From: Bacillota bacterium
GTDB taxonomy: Bacteria > Bacillota > Clostridia > Christensenellales > SZUA-584
Reading direction: 5' to 3'
Assembly (NCBI GenBank): GCA_023406895.1
Contig: JAEXTV010000026.1
Location: forward strand, 1-64,000
DNA: 64,000 nucleotides
Shown here: piece by piece, positions 32,437 through 41,962 of the stretch
Numbering within the stretch: the stretch's first letter is position 1
Layout: each line of letters opens with the position of its first letter
Program-made: the position numbers and the translations under genes
The notes under the pieces: generated by a model
Seen by the model: the letters and a program-made list of their open reading frames with translations, nothing else
Told to the model about the DNA's origin: nothing
The model's database searches: none

Positions 32437-33453
32437 ATGAAAAAGTGCAATATCGGCGGGCAGGGTGTGCTCGAAGGCGTCATGATGCGCTCGCCGTCCA
32501 AATGCGGCCTTGCGGTAAGAAAGGCGACGGGTGAAATCGTTTATGACCGCGAGAACGTCGAATCGATCACCAAAAAGAACAAGTTTTACGGGCTGCCCAT
32601 CGTTCGCGGCGTTGTCTCGTTTTTTGATATGATGGTGTTTGGTGTGAAGACAATCACCAAATCGGCCAAGATGTTTGACGAAACAACGGAGGATATTGAG
32701 CCGTCGAAGTTTGAAAAATTCGTGGCCAAGAAGACGGGCAAGGATGCGATGGATGTGGCGATGGTGTTCGCCGTGATCCTGTCCATCGGGCTGGCCGTGG
32801 GCATATTCTTCATACTGCCGACCGTGCTTGCCAACCTACTGCGGCCGCTGATTGCGTCGCACGTGCTGATGAACCTGATTGAAGGCGGCATACGGCTTGT
32901 TCTGTTCTTTGGGTATGTGATGCTCGTATCGCTCGTGAAGGAAATTAAACGCGTGTTTCAATACCACGGGGCAGAGCACAAAACGATTAACTGCTTTGAG
33001 CACGAGGAGCCGTTAACCGTCGAAAACATACAAAGATACAGAACGCTGCATCCGCGCTGCGGAACGAGCTATCTGCTGCTTGTGATGGTGATATCCATAC
33101 TGCTGTTTTCGCTGCTGGGCTGGAGCCCGTCGTGGTTCGCGCGCATCGGCCTTCGCTTGCTGATGCTGCCCGTTGTGGCAGGCATTTCATATGAGTTTTT
33201 AAAATTCGCGGCCAAGGGCGATTCGCTTTTCTTCCGTGTGATTCGCTGGCCCGGCATGATGCTGCAGAAGCTGACGACGGCTCCGCCGGATGACAGCATG
33301 GTGGAGGTGGCGGTGATTGCGTTTAAGGCGGCTCAGGATGAAGTGACCGACGAAGTGCTTGACGAGCTTGTGAAGAGCTACTATCGCCCCGTGCCCAAGA
33401 AAGACGAGGAAGCCAAAGCCCCGCTTGAAACGGCAGCCGAGGTGCAGGAATAG
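32437..33453 (+). CDS. DUF1385 family membrane protein (YqhQ-like)
   Basis: A 338-residue protein. It starts MKKCNIGGQGVLEGVMMRSP, the family's signature, followed by KNKFYGLPIVRGVVSFFDMM. Hydrophobic segments at about residues 110-135, 145-170, 205-228 and 230-250 flank YHGAEHKTINCFEHEE and HPRCGTSYLL, which hold conserved His, Glu and Cys residues that could bind metal. Function is unknown. Position directly before prmC and prfA (3-bp gap to prmC) is conserved across Firmicutes. ATG at 32437 follows GAGGGG; earlier in-frame ATGs lie in the ribosome site. The C-terminal tail is acidic. Confidence 0.88.
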   Translation: MKKCNIGGQGVLEGVMMRSPSKCGLAVRKATGEIVYDRENVESITKKNKFYGLPIVRGVVSFFDMMVFGVKTITKSAKMFDETTEDIEPSKFEKFVAKKTGKDAMDVAMVFAVILSIGLAVGIFFILPTVLANLLRPLIASHVLMNLIEGGIRLVLFFGYVMLVSLVKEIKRVFQYHGAEHKTINCFEHEEPLTVENIQRYRTLHPRCGTSYLLLVMVISILLFSLLGWSPSWFARIGLRLLMLPVVAGISYEFLKFAAKGDSLFFRVIRWPGMMLQKLTTAPPDDSMVEVAVIAFKAAQDEVTDEVLDELVKSYYRPVPKKDEEAKAPLETAAEVQE

Positions 33454-33456
33454 CGC

Positions 33457-34281
33457 ATGACGGCGGCAAGAGACGCATATGCATCAGTCAGGGAACGGCT
33501 CAAAACCGCCGGAGTCAGCGAGCCGGACGCAAAGGCACGCGTGATTGTGGCTGAGGCGCTCGGCATTGGCCTTGGAGAGGTGCTGCTTCATCATGAAATC
33601 GATGAGGCATCGATAAAGAAAATCGACGACATGGCTGCAAAATGTGCGGCGGGTGAGCCCGTGGAATACGTGACAGGGCGTGCCTATTTTCGGCATAATG
33701 TGCTGACCGTGACACCGGATGTGCTGATACCGCGGCAGGAGACCGAACTGGTGGCGGAGGAAGCGATTCGCCTGATACGTGAGAACGGGTATAAGAAGGC
33801 GCTCGATTTATGCACGGGCAGCGGTTGTATCGCGATTGCGGTACAAACCGAAACGCGCATAGAAACGCACGCGTGTGATATAAGTGAAAAGGCGCTGCTC
33901 GCTGCGCAGCAGAACGCCAAAGATAACAACGCCGATGTGCGCTTTTTTTTAAGCGATATGTTCGGCGGTTTGACGGAAACGTACGATATCATCGTCAGCA
34001 ATCCGCCGTATGTGAGCGACGATGAATACGAAACGCTGGACGAAAGCGTGCGCCATTACGAGCCGCGCTTGGCACTCACCGCGGGTGACGGCCTCGCGTT
34101 TTATCGTATCATCGCGGGTGAGGCACGGCGGTATCTGGCTGAAGGCGGCGCGCTCGTGCTCGAAATCGGCGCGGATCAAGGCACGGATGTGACCGGCTTG
34201 CTCAAATCGGCCGGGTTTTCTGGGGTCATATGTGGGAAAGATTATGCAGGGCGTGACAGAATTGTGACAGCCCGAAGGTAA
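33457..34281 (+). CDS. prmC: Peptide chain release factor N5-glutamine methyltransferase
   Basis: A 274-residue SAM-dependent methyltransferase that modifies the GGQ glutamine of release factors. An N-terminal helical domain (to about residue 75) is followed by the Rossmann domain with LDLCTGSGCIAIAV (SAM loop), the catalytic NPPY at residues 182-185 and YVSDDEYETLDESVRHYEPR, typical of PrmC. PRQETE before the SAM loop is also conserved. It starts 3 bp after the DUF1385 stop and ends 10 bp before prfA, its substrate gene, so they are cotranscribed. Confidence 0.95.
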   Translation: MTAARDAYASVRERLKTAGVSEPDAKARVIVAEALGIGLGEVLLHHEIDEASIKKIDDMAAKCAAGEPVEYVTGRAYFRHNVLTVTPDVLIPRQETELVAEEAIRLIRENGYKKALDLCTGSGCIAIAVQTETRIETHACDISEKALLAAQQNAKDNNADVRFFLSDMFGGLTETYDIIVSNPPYVSDDEYETLDESVRHYEPRLALTAGDGLAFYRIIAGEARRYLAEGGALVLEIGADQGTDVTGLLKSAGFSGVICGKDYAGRDRIVTARR

Positions 34282-34291
34282 CAGGTGCAAA

Positions 34292-35356
34292 ATGTTTGAC
34301 AAGCTTGAAGCAAGCAAAAAAAGATATATGGAGCTCGAAAATGAGCTCGCGAACGGCGATGTGATTGCGAATCAGGAGCTGTACACAAAGCTCGTGAGAG
34401 AGCATTCATCGCTATCGGACGTGGTCAGCAAGTACGACGAGTACATGGAAAACCATGCGCAGATCGAGGATTTAAAGCTGATGGCGCTCGACAAGGATGA
34501 GGACATCGCGGTGATGGCGAAAGAAGAGCTCTCTGAGCGGCAGCAGAATGAAAAGAAGATGGCCGAGGAGTTAAAGCTGCTGCTTGTGCCCAAGGACCCC
34601 AACGACGACAAAAACGTGGTGCTCGAAATCAGAGCGGGCACGGGCGGCGAGGAGGCGGCGCTGTTCGGCAGCGCCCTTTGGCGTATGTACACGCGGTTTG
34701 CGGAGCGCGCGGGCTTCGGCATTGAGCGGCTCGGCTCCAACATCACCGAGCTGGGCGGCGTGAAGGAACTCACGCTGCTGATTTCCGGCAAGGGCGCGTA
34801 TTCGCGGCTCAAATACGAAAGCGGCGTACACCGCGTGCAGCGCGTGCCTGAGACCGAATCGGGCGGGCGCATCCACACATCAGCGGCCACGGTGGCCGTG
34901 CTGCCCGAGGCAGAGGATGTGGACATTGAGATCAATCCGAACGACCTGCGCGTGGACGTTTACCGGTCTTCCGGCAACGGCGGGCAGAGCGTCAACACGA
35001 CGGACTCCGCAGTGCGCATTACGCATGAACCGACAGGCCTTGTGGTCACGTGTCAGGATGAAAAATCGCAGCTGAAGAATAAGGAAAAGGCGATGAAGGT
35101 TTTAAAAGCACGCCTTTACGATATTGCCAAACAGGCACAGGATAAGGAGCTTTCGCAGAACCGCAAGAGCCAGATCGGCTCAGGCGACAGAAGCGAGCGC
35201 ATCCGTACCTACAACTTCCCGCAGGGCCGCGTGACGGATCACCGCATTTCGCTCACGCTTTACAAGCTTGATCAGTTTATTGACGGTGACATGGACGAGA
35301 TGATTGACGCGCTCGCGATAGCGGAAAAGACAAAAATGCTCACCGAGCAGGAATAA
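34292..35356 (+). CDS. prfA: Peptide chain release factor 1
   Basis: A 354-residue class I release factor that reads UAA and UAG. The codon-recognition tripeptide is PET within RVPETESGGRIHTSAATVAV (P-x-T marks RF1; RF2 has SPF). The peptidyl-hydrolysis loop is SGNGGQSVN with GGQ at residues 230-232, the site methylated by PrmC. The N-terminal coiled region (about residues 1-100) and C-terminal GRVTDHRI segment are standard, and length is normal. Follows prmC by 10 bp; a weak ribosome site (ACAGGTG) precedes it. Confidence 0.96.
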   Translation: MFDKLEASKKRYMELENELANGDVIANQELYTKLVREHSSLSDVVSKYDEYMENHAQIEDLKLMALDKDEDIAVMAKEELSERQQNEKKMAEELKLLLVPKDPNDDKNVVLEIRAGTGGEEAALFGSALWRMYTRFAERAGFGIERLGSNITELGGVKELTLLISGKGAYSRLKYESGVHRVQRVPETESGGRIHTSAATVAVLPEAEDVDIEINPNDLRVDVYRSSGNGGQSVNTTDSAVRITHEPTGLVVTCQDEKSQLKNKEKAMKVLKARLYDIAKQAQDKELSQNRKSQIGSGDRSERIRTYNFPQGRVTDHRISLTLYKLDQFIDGDMDEMIDALAIAEKTKMLTEQE

Positions 35357-35386
35357 TAAAAAATCATCGTTTAGTTTGGGAGATAT

Positions 35387-35809
35387 ATGAGGAAACGATC
35401 GCCGATAATCGTCTGCGTCCTTGTCTTTATGCTGTTATGCGGCTGCTCGGCTCCGCCCGCTGGACTTGAGAAACCTGCTTTTGAGAAAACAGGCATGAAT
35501 GCAGGTTTGGGCGGCAGCGACGATCTGTCGGAGAGCGATTATTCTTATACGATATATCTCACCGCTGATGAAAGCTTAACACCGCAGATTAGCAGCATGC
35601 GGGTATCGGTCGGGGATAAAATCAGTGAGCACGTGACTGCCCAAGTCGAACCGAAATTCCTGTGTGATGATGATACAATCACCGTTGAGGGTAAGATAAC
35701 GTTTGCATGCAATGGGCTTACCAAAGCGCAAATCGAGAATTTGGCGCCGTTTGTGAAAAGCCTAGAGGTCACGATGAACGACGGCACCGTCTATTCCATT
35801 CCATTATAA
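35387..35809 (+). CDS. Hypothetical lipoprotein
   Basis: A 140-residue lipoprotein: short basic start MRKRSP, a hydrophobic run and LLCGC giving lipid-anchored Cys. The remaining about 115 residues are mostly beta-strand-like (SYTIYLTADESLTPQIS, DTITVEGKITFACNGL, KSLEVTMNDGTVYSIPL), suggesting a small beta-sandwich. I do not recognise the family. Ribosome site GGGAG precedes the ATG. It lies 30 bp after prfA and may be transcribed with that operon. Confidence 0.75.
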   Translation: MRKRSPIIVCVLVFMLLCGCSAPPAGLEKPAFEKTGMNAGLGGSDDLSESDYSYTIYLTADESLTPQISSMRVSVGDKISEHVTAQVEPKFLCDDDTITVEGKITFACNGLTKAQIENLAPFVKSLEVTMNDGTVYSIPL

Positions 35810-36072
35810 TCTCAAAGTTTTCGCAGAGGTCAGATTGTCGATAAACTCCCTTCTTATGTCATGCTGAGGAGCCCGGCGACGTGACTATGAAATGGAACGC
35901 ATCCCATGGAGATACGCTTTAATCATGATTCCAGTCCATTGCGTGGTCAATCCTTAAGCGCCAACGGAATGACACAAGTCGTTTATTTAACACCTTCCTT
36001 GCGCCCTTCGCGTCTGCGAAGGTTTTTTATTTACACCATAACATATTCCTAATATTGTATAAATTAGTGCTA
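35810..36072. other. Intergenic region without a gene, with one terminator
   Basis: No supported reading frame. ACGGAATGACAC near 35970 resembles a phrase at about 22190. The terminator at 36003 and promoter at 36073 mark the boundary between the translation cluster and the ABC operon. Confidence 0.4.
36003..36028 (+). terminator. Rho-independent terminator
   Basis: A perfect 7-bp stem CCTTCGC/GCGAAGG with a 4-nt loop (GTCT) followed by six T. It ends read-through from the prfA/lipoprotein side. Confidence 0.75.
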
Positions 36073-36101
36073 TTGTCGTTAAGTGATACGAATGTTACAA
36101 T
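36073..36101 (+). promoter_or_regulatory. Possible promoter for the three-permease ABC operon
   Basis: TTGTCG, a 17-bp spacer and TACAAT upstream of the first permease gene, leaving a leader of about 100 nt if the start at 36206 is right. Confidence 0.5.
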
Positions 36102-36205
36102 AAGCATAATATTACAAATGAGTATGGATGACCATCCCTGAAATGACATCACTGTTTTGCATTTCAAAAATACCACGCGCTGCCCGGCGCGGAAAGGCAA
36201 AGGCT

Positions 36206-37426
36206 ATGTTTTGCTGGAGGAATGCATTTCTTAACGTCAAACGTCACAGGAGAAAAAGCATATTGATTGCCGTAATCTGCATACTGATCGTGTTTTTTGT
36301 GTGCGTATACGTCAACAACATTAAAACAAGCGAGGAGCAGCTTGCGAATCTGCCCGAGTCCATCCCCGTGACGGCCAACATCAGCAACCTCATCGGGTCT
36401 CAAATCGTCGGCATCGAGATCAACGAGGGGTGGCTGTTTAAAACGAGGGACTCTTCCCATGTGAAGGATATGCTCTACACCGCGCAGCTGCTGGCCAACT
36501 TCGCGTCGATGCCCGACGAGAAGGATGCCTACAAGGAGATACAGATCGCGGCGGTGAGTGAAGCCCGGGCCATCTCAAATTACAAGGACAAGAAGCTCGA
36601 GTTCGAAAACGGGGCCGATGAAAGCCTGCTGACGGGCAGCGAGGCCGTGTGCCTTGCAACCAATGATTTTTTGCTGCAGAACAGCCTTGAAATCGGGGAT
36701 ACGATTGAGCTCGCGCTGTATACGCGCGTTTACGACTCTTACAGCACAGCGTTTCATCCCGAGCCCTTGGGGACGAGCCGCCTGCGCATTGTGGGGCGCA
36801 TTTCGTCCGAGGTGTACAGCACGATGGATTCAGCCTTGATCTGCCCGCTTGGCTGGGCGCGTGATCTGCACGTGAAGACCGAACGGGATATGCATTACGA
36901 TTCCGCCGCGTTCACGGTGGCCGACCCTCTCAATCTCAACGCGTTTAAAGCGGATATGGACGCAATTGGATGGATGCCCGCCATGCCGACGGCGAATGAT
37001 TCCCCGAAAGGCGAATCGGTGCGCGTGAGGGATGAGACGTTTATTAAAACGGCGGAAAACCTCAAAAACAATCTGGCCGGCCTCTATACGTTTCTGCCGA
37101 TCATATTCGCTGTGGTCGCGCTTTCGGGGTACGCCATATCGTACCTGCTCATGCAGAGCAGGCGGCGCGACATTGTGTTGATGCGCTCTCTCGGGTTCCG
37201 CCGCCTGACGTGTGTTGCGGTCATGCTGATTGAGTTCGCCGTGCTGAGCCTTGCGGGGTCTGTGCTGGGGCTCGCGGTGTCCGCGCTGCTGATCGGCTTT
37301 GCGAACGAAGGCACACCGCTATTTGCAATGCTGTTCTTCGCGAGCTTTTTAATCGGTATCGCGGCGGCGGCTGTGCAATTAAGCGGCGTCAATTTAATGA
37401 CGGGATTAGGGAAAACGGAGGAATAA
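36206..37426 (+). CDS. ABC transporter permease, FtsX/MacB-like (first of three)
   Basis: A 406-residue permease: one membrane segment at about residues 17-36, a large extracytoplasmic domain (about residues 40-290), then three membrane segments (about residues 298-320, 350-375 and 380-400) separated by SRRRDIVLMRSLGFRR, the FtsX-family loop that contacts the ATPase. This is the MacB/FtsX topology used for export or mechanotransmission rather than import. The start is uncertain: the ATG at 36206 has AAAGG nearby and is followed by a plausible basic/membrane N-terminus; an ATG at 36128 lacks a ribosome site. The ATPase gene begins directly after its stop. Confidence 0.82.
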   Translation: MFCWRNAFLNVKRHRRKSILIAVICILIVFFVCVYVNNIKTSEEQLANLPESIPVTANISNLIGSQIVGIEINEGWLFKTRDSSHVKDMLYTAQLLANFASMPDEKDAYKEIQIAAVSEARAISNYKDKKLEFENGADESLLTGSEAVCLATNDFLLQNSLEIGDTIELALYTRVYDSYSTAFHPEPLGTSRLRIVGRISSEVYSTMDSALICPLGWARDLHVKTERDMHYDSAAFTVADPLNLNAFKADMDAIGWMPAMPTANDSPKGESVRVRDETFIKTAENLKNNLAGLYTFLPIIFAVVALSGYAISYLLMQSRRRDIVLMRSLGFRRLTCVAVMLIEFAVLSLAGSVLGLAVSALLIGFANEGTPLFAMLFFASFLIGIAAAAVQLSGVNLMTGLGKTEE

Positions 37427-38131
37427 ATGATGAACGCGATTTTAAACGCAGAGAATGTGAGCTACACATATACGAGTAAATACCAGCGCGTGGAGGCCGT
37501 GAAGAACGTGTCGTGCACGTTTGAAGCGGGGAAGATGGCCGCGATTGTGGGCCGTTCGGGCAGCGGGAAGAGCACGCTCTTATCGCTGCTGGCGGGGCTC
37601 GATAACCCGACGGACGGCCAGATTTATTATGATGGAAAGGCGCTGGCTTCCATAGACAGAAACCGCTACCGCCGTGATACGGCCTCGGTGATTTATCAGT
37701 CATACAATCTGTTTCCGCTGCTCACCACGCTCGAAAACGTGATGTATCCGATGCAAATGCAGGGCAAAAGCCGCCATGACGCGATGCAGACGGCCAAAAA
37801 GCTGATGACAGAGGTGGGGCTTGAGGAAAGCGCGTATAAAAAGTTTCCGCAGATGATGAGCGGCGGCGAGCAGCAGCGCATCGCGATTGCGCGCGCGTTG
37901 GCCGCGGGCGGAAAGATACTGCTCGCGGATGAACCGACGGGCAACCTCGATACCACGAACGAGCGCATGGTGGTGGCGCTGATCCAAGCGCTAGCGCATG
38001 ATCATGGTTACACGGCCATCGTGGTGACGCATAACGACTTTGTGGCGTCGCAGGCCGACAAGATTTACGTGATGAATGACGGCGCATTGAGGGAGAAGGA
38101 CAATGAGAAGCAAGATGGTTGTGATCAATAG
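37427..38131 (+). CDS. ABC transporter ATP-binding protein (MacB/LolD type)
   Basis: A 234-residue ATPase. Walker A GRSGSGKST, Q-loop region YQSYNLFPLLTTLENV, signature MSGGEQQRIAIARAL, Walker B KILLADEPTGNLD and switch His in VVTHND are all intact. LADEPTGNLDT and the D-loop match the LolD/MacB/FtsE subfamily that works with FtsX-type permeases. The start is one of two adjacent ATG codons after GGAGG. Its 3' end overlaps the next permease start by 29 bp, so translation is probably coupled. It is the only ATPase for three permease genes. Confidence 0.93.
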   Translation: MMNAILNAENVSYTYTSKYQRVEAVKNVSCTFEAGKMAAIVGRSGSGKSTLLSLLAGLDNPTDGQIYYDGKALASIDRNRYRRDTASVIYQSYNLFPLLTTLENVMYPMQMQGKSRHDAMQTAKKLMTEVGLEESAYKKFPQMMSGGEQQRIAIARALAAGGKILLADEPTGNLDTTNERMVVALIQALAHDHGYTAIVVTHNDFVASQADKIYVMNDGALREKDNEKQDGCDQ

Positions 38132-39956
38132 CCTGCGGCAGCTAATGCGCACGCCGGTGAAAACGCTGGCCTTTTTGGTGCTGCTGAGTCTCGCCGTCAC
38201 TTTTTCTATGCTCGGGTTCCAGCTGTGGGCGGGCGCGCGGGACAACATCGAGCGGATCGACAAAGCGTATATGACGATCGGCACGGTGGAGCAAATGGCA
38301 AACAGTGTGAGCACAGATCGAAGCTGGGATGCCGAAACAAAAAGCTATACGTATTTTTCCTATCAGGTTTACGGCGGCATCATCCCCGAGTCCGTGCTGG
38401 ATTTTGAAGGCGCCGGTTATATCGTCAAGCCCGAGAAAAGGCCTGTTTACGGCGCGTATATGAAGGACTTTGTGATGAGCACCGATCCCGATTGGGAAAT
38501 GTTTTACGACAACTGGAATCTGATTGCCGAACTGCAGCCGCGCGAAGACTGCATCACCGATAAGCCTGTCTGCATGGACATTAAGAGAGTGCTCTGCGGA
38601 GATTTGGACGACTTTGTTGATGAGGTGTGGTTCTGTGACCACTGGAACGATACGCCCGTGCAGCTTTACGCGGATAAAACCTATATCATGTCGCTGCAGC
38701 AGGATTATCATCCGGACTTCGAAGAGGGATATATGCTGTTTATGCCTGCCCCCGCCATTACCACTTCTCAGCGGGACAGCAACGGTAAACTGGTCAACGA
38801 CCCGGTCACGGCGTGGGAGTCTCATGAGGATGACTGGGATGAGGTGATCGAGGGCTTTTACGACACACCGCGAGGCAAGGCCTGGCTCAATCTGGTTGAA
38901 AGCGTCGAGTGGCGAAAATTCACGATTCCGGTGATGCCGACTCAAAATACAAAACTGCTGATGCCCTTCTACAACGGCGATGCGTGGGTACTTGAAGGCC
39001 GCGACATCAGCAGCGAGGAGTATAAGCAAGGCGACAAGGTTTGTCTGGTGGAAAAAGAATTCGCTGCCAACAACAATCTGACCGTGGGCGACAGTTTGCA
39101 GTTGAAGCTCTATATAGCGGACTATCGAAACCCATCGTGGTATTTGACATCAGGCACGTTATTAAACGCCAAGGGCGAGATATACCCGGTTTTTGAAGAT
39201 AGCGGCTATACGATTGTCGGCATATATGAAACATTGGAGACCTCGATATCGGAGATTTCAGATTATGATATAGCGGAAAACGCAGTGGTCATCCCGTCTG
39301 CGTCTGTGAAAAAAAGTGACGAGAACAACTTGACCGGCATTGGCCCCATGAAGGGGTACTCGACTTCTTTCGAGATACCCAACGGCACTATTGACGAATA
39401 TACGGCGGCATGGGAGAAGCAGGGCATCCCTGCGCTTGATATCAATTTCTTTGACAAGGGCTATACCAAAATCAAGGCCGGGCTCGACGACATGATGAAC
39501 ACGGCGAGCGTGCTGCTGATTGCCGGAACGGTGATTACGCTGCTCATCTTAATTCTGTTCTGCCATCTGTTCATCACCAAGCAGCGCAAGAGAACGGCGA
39601 TTGAACGCTCGCTCGGCATGAGCAAGAAAGGATGCATTACGTCGCTGCTGACAGGCATCCTCGTGATCGTGATTCCCGCGTGCGTGATCGGCAGCGCGTT
39701 AAGCTATTATCTCACAGGCTATGCGGCGGAGCAGGTAACGGCGGCGCACATTGAACAGGCTTACGACACGACATACAGCGACTGGGTGAGCGCAGACACC
39801 GACGCGGAAGCGTATACCGTCAGCATGGAGAACAGTCTTAATAATGCCTTCGTCGGTTTGTGGGTGATTCCGGCGGCGCTTGTGGTTGCAATCGTCAATA
39901 TACGCGGCAACTTAAAAAGCGAGCCGCTCCGGCTGCTGGGTGAAAAAGAGAGGTAG
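38103..39956 (+). CDS. ABC transporter permease, FtsX/MacB-like (second of three)
   Basis: A 617-residue permease. N-terminal membrane segment at about residues 17-38, then an unusually large extracytoplasmic domain of about 430 residues rich in aromatic and acidic residues, then three membrane segments from about residue 470 with FITKQRKRTAIERSLGMSKKG as the ATPase-facing loop. Family proteins usually have about 200-300 extracytoplasmic residues, so this domain is enlarged. It shares roughly three quarters of its residues by eye with the next gene. Start ATG overlaps the ATPase gene and follows GAGGGAGAAGG. C-terminus is LKSEPLRLLGEKER in both copies. Confidence 0.88.
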   Translation: MRSKMVVINSLRQLMRTPVKTLAFLVLLSLAVTFSMLGFQLWAGARDNIERIDKAYMTIGTVEQMANSVSTDRSWDAETKSYTYFSYQVYGGIIPESVLDFEGAGYIVKPEKRPVYGAYMKDFVMSTDPDWEMFYDNWNLIAELQPREDCITDKPVCMDIKRVLCGDLDDFVDEVWFCDHWNDTPVQLYADKTYIMSLQQDYHPDFEEGYMLFMPAPAITTSQRDSNGKLVNDPVTAWESHEDDWDEVIEGFYDTPRGKAWLNLVESVEWRKFTIPVMPTQNTKLLMPFYNGDAWVLEGRDISSEEYKQGDKVCLVEKEFAANNNLTVGDSLQLKLYIADYRNPSWYLTSGTLLNAKGEIYPVFEDSGYTIVGIYETLETSISEISDYDIAENAVVIPSASVKKSDENNLTGIGPMKGYSTSFEIPNGTIDEYTAAWEKQGIPALDINFFDKGYTKIKAGLDDMMNTASVLLIAGTVITLLILILFCHLFITKQRKRTAIERSLGMSKKGCITSLLTGILVIVIPACVIGSALSYYLTGYAAEQVTAAHIEQAYDTTYSDWVSADTDAEAYTVSMENSLNNAFVGLWVIPAALVVAIVNIRGNLKSEPLRLLGEKER

Positions 39957-39960
39957 CAGT

Positions 39961-41805
39961 TTGGTTATTCGAAACAGCTTGAGGCAGCTAATGCGCACGC
40001 CGGTGAAGACGTTGGCCTTTTTGGTGCTGCTGATTCTCGCTGTCACATTTTTTATGCTGGGCTTTCAACTGTGGGTGGGGGCGCGGGACAACATCGAGCG
40101 GATTGAAAAGGCCTACATGACGATCGGCACGGTGGAGCAACTGGCAAACAGTGTAGGGACAGATCGCATGTGGGATGCCGAAACAAAAAGCTATACCTAT
40201 TTTGTATCGCCGGGATATGATGGCATAATTCCCGAATCAGTGCTGGATTTTGAGGGTGCCGATTATATTTTGAGGCCCGAGAAAAGGCCTGTTTATGGCG
40301 CGTATATGCCGGGCTTTGTGATGAGCAAGAATCCCGACTGGGAATATCTCTATGATGACTTTTTTCTGATTGCCGAATTGCAGCCGTTTGAGGACTGCGT
40401 GACCGATAAGCCTGTCCGCATGAAGGTAAAGAGAATGCTGTGCGGGGCTTTAAAAGATTTTGTCGATGATATCTGGTTCTGTGACCACGCGAATGATGCG
40501 CCGATTAAGCTCTATGCGGATAAAACCTATGTCGTGTCTTTGGCTCAGGATTTTCACCTTGATTTTGATGAGGGATATTTGCTCTTTATGCCGGCTTACA
40601 GTGTCAGCACAAACCAGCGCGATAAAAACGGAAAGCGCATCACAGACCCCATTACAAAGATGGATACATGGGCAGATGCTTGGGATGAAGTGACTGACGG
40701 CTTTTACGACACCCCGCGAGGACAGGCCTGGCTGAACCTCATTGACAGCGTTGAATGGAGAAAATTTACGGTTCCGGTGATACCGACCCAAAACACAAAG
40801 CTGCTTATGCCCTTCTACGATGGCGATGCAACAATCATTGAGGGGCGTGACATCAGCCGTGAGGAGTATGAAAACGGCGATAAGGTGTGTCTGGTCGAAA
40901 GAAATTTTGCGGTTAATAACAACCTGACCGTGGGCAGCAGCTTGGAGCTTCCGCTGTATATTGCGAATTATTGGATACCGCCATGGTTTGTCTCGCATCA
41001 AGAATTATTAAACGCCAAGGGCGAGATCTATCCTGTTTTTGAAGACAGCACGTATACAATCGTCGGCGTCTATCAAACATTAATCAAATCGATCACTGAA
41101 ACATCGGATTATGATTTGACAGAGAACACGGTGGTGATTCCGTCCTCGTCCGTGAATAACAGCGATGAGAACAACATTGCCGGAATGGGCCCCATGATGG
41201 GCTATACCACCTCTTTTCAGATTCCCAACGGCAAAATCGACGAGTACATGACGGGGTGGGAAAAGCAGGGCATAGACACGCTTGACATCAATTTTTATGA
41301 CCACGGCTATACCAAAATTAAGGCCGGGCTTAATGACATGATGAACACGGCCAGCGTGCTATTGATAGCTGGCGGCATGATCACGCTGCTCATATTAATT
41401 CTGTTCTGCCATCTGTTCATCACCAAACAGCGCAAAAGGACGGCGATTGAACGCTCACTCGGCATGAGCAAAGGGCGATGCATCGCGTCACTGCTGACTG
41501 GCATCCTCGTGATCGTGATTCCCGCCTGTGTGATCGGCAGCGCGATCAGCTACGGATTGACCGGGTACGCTGCGGAGCAGGTGACGGCGGCGCACAGCGA
41601 GCAGGCCTTTGACACGATGTACAGCGACTGGGTGAACAGCGACAACCCCGAAACGGACGAGTTGACAATCGGCATGAAAGGCAGCCTGAATAACACCTTG
41701 GTTGGATTATGGGTGATTCCCGCGGCGCTTGGCATTGCGCTTGTGAACATGCGCGGCAACTTAAAAAGCGAGCCGCTCCGGCTGCTCGGGGAAAAAGAAA
41801 GGTAG
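39961..41805 (+). CDS. ABC transporter permease, FtsX/MacB-like (third, tandem paralogue)
   Basis: A 614-residue paralogue of the preceding permease, in the same orientation with a 4-bp gap. The N-terminus (NSLRQLMRTPVKTLAFLVLL), the C-terminal membrane block (FITKQRKRTAIERSLGMSKGR) and the tail are almost identical between copies; the extracytoplasmic domain differs most, with blocks of substitution around DWEYLYDDFFLIAELQPFED and the region after SQRD/NQRD. TTG at 39961 was chosen as start because GAGAGG precedes it by 7 nt; a GTG at 39940 overlaps the previous gene. Together they could pair as a heterodimer. No binding protein or two-component system is adjacent. Confidence 0.88.
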   Translation: MVIRNSLRQLMRTPVKTLAFLVLLILAVTFFMLGFQLWVGARDNIERIEKAYMTIGTVEQLANSVGTDRMWDAETKSYTYFVSPGYDGIIPESVLDFEGADYILRPEKRPVYGAYMPGFVMSKNPDWEYLYDDFFLIAELQPFEDCVTDKPVRMKVKRMLCGALKDFVDDIWFCDHANDAPIKLYADKTYVVSLAQDFHLDFDEGYLLFMPAYSVSTNQRDKNGKRITDPITKMDTWADAWDEVTDGFYDTPRGQAWLNLIDSVEWRKFTVPVIPTQNTKLLMPFYDGDATIIEGRDISREEYENGDKVCLVERNFAVNNNLTVGSSLELPLYIANYWIPPWFVSHQELLNAKGEIYPVFEDSTYTIVGVYQTLIKSITETSDYDLTENTVVIPSSSVNNSDENNIAGMGPMMGYTTSFQIPNGKIDEYMTGWEKQGIDTLDINFYDHGYTKIKAGLNDMMNTASVLLIAGGMITLLILILFCHLFITKQRKRTAIERSLGMSKGRCIASLLTGILVIVIPACVIGSAISYGLTGYAAEQVTAAHSEQAFDTMYSDWVNSDNPETDELTIGMKGSLNNTLVGLWVIPAALGIALVNMRGNLKSEPLRLLGEKER

Positions 41806-41962
41806 CCGTTCAGCTTGATGCCAAACATTATTATAAAGCATGAAAGTGTATGATGAAAACGAAGGCCGCGAAAAGTCCAAGTGAGAGGGATTGACTGTCT
41901 AACGCAAAAACGCATAGCGCGCGCTAAATAAGCGATAACGCAATCACTGGCCTGATCGGTCT

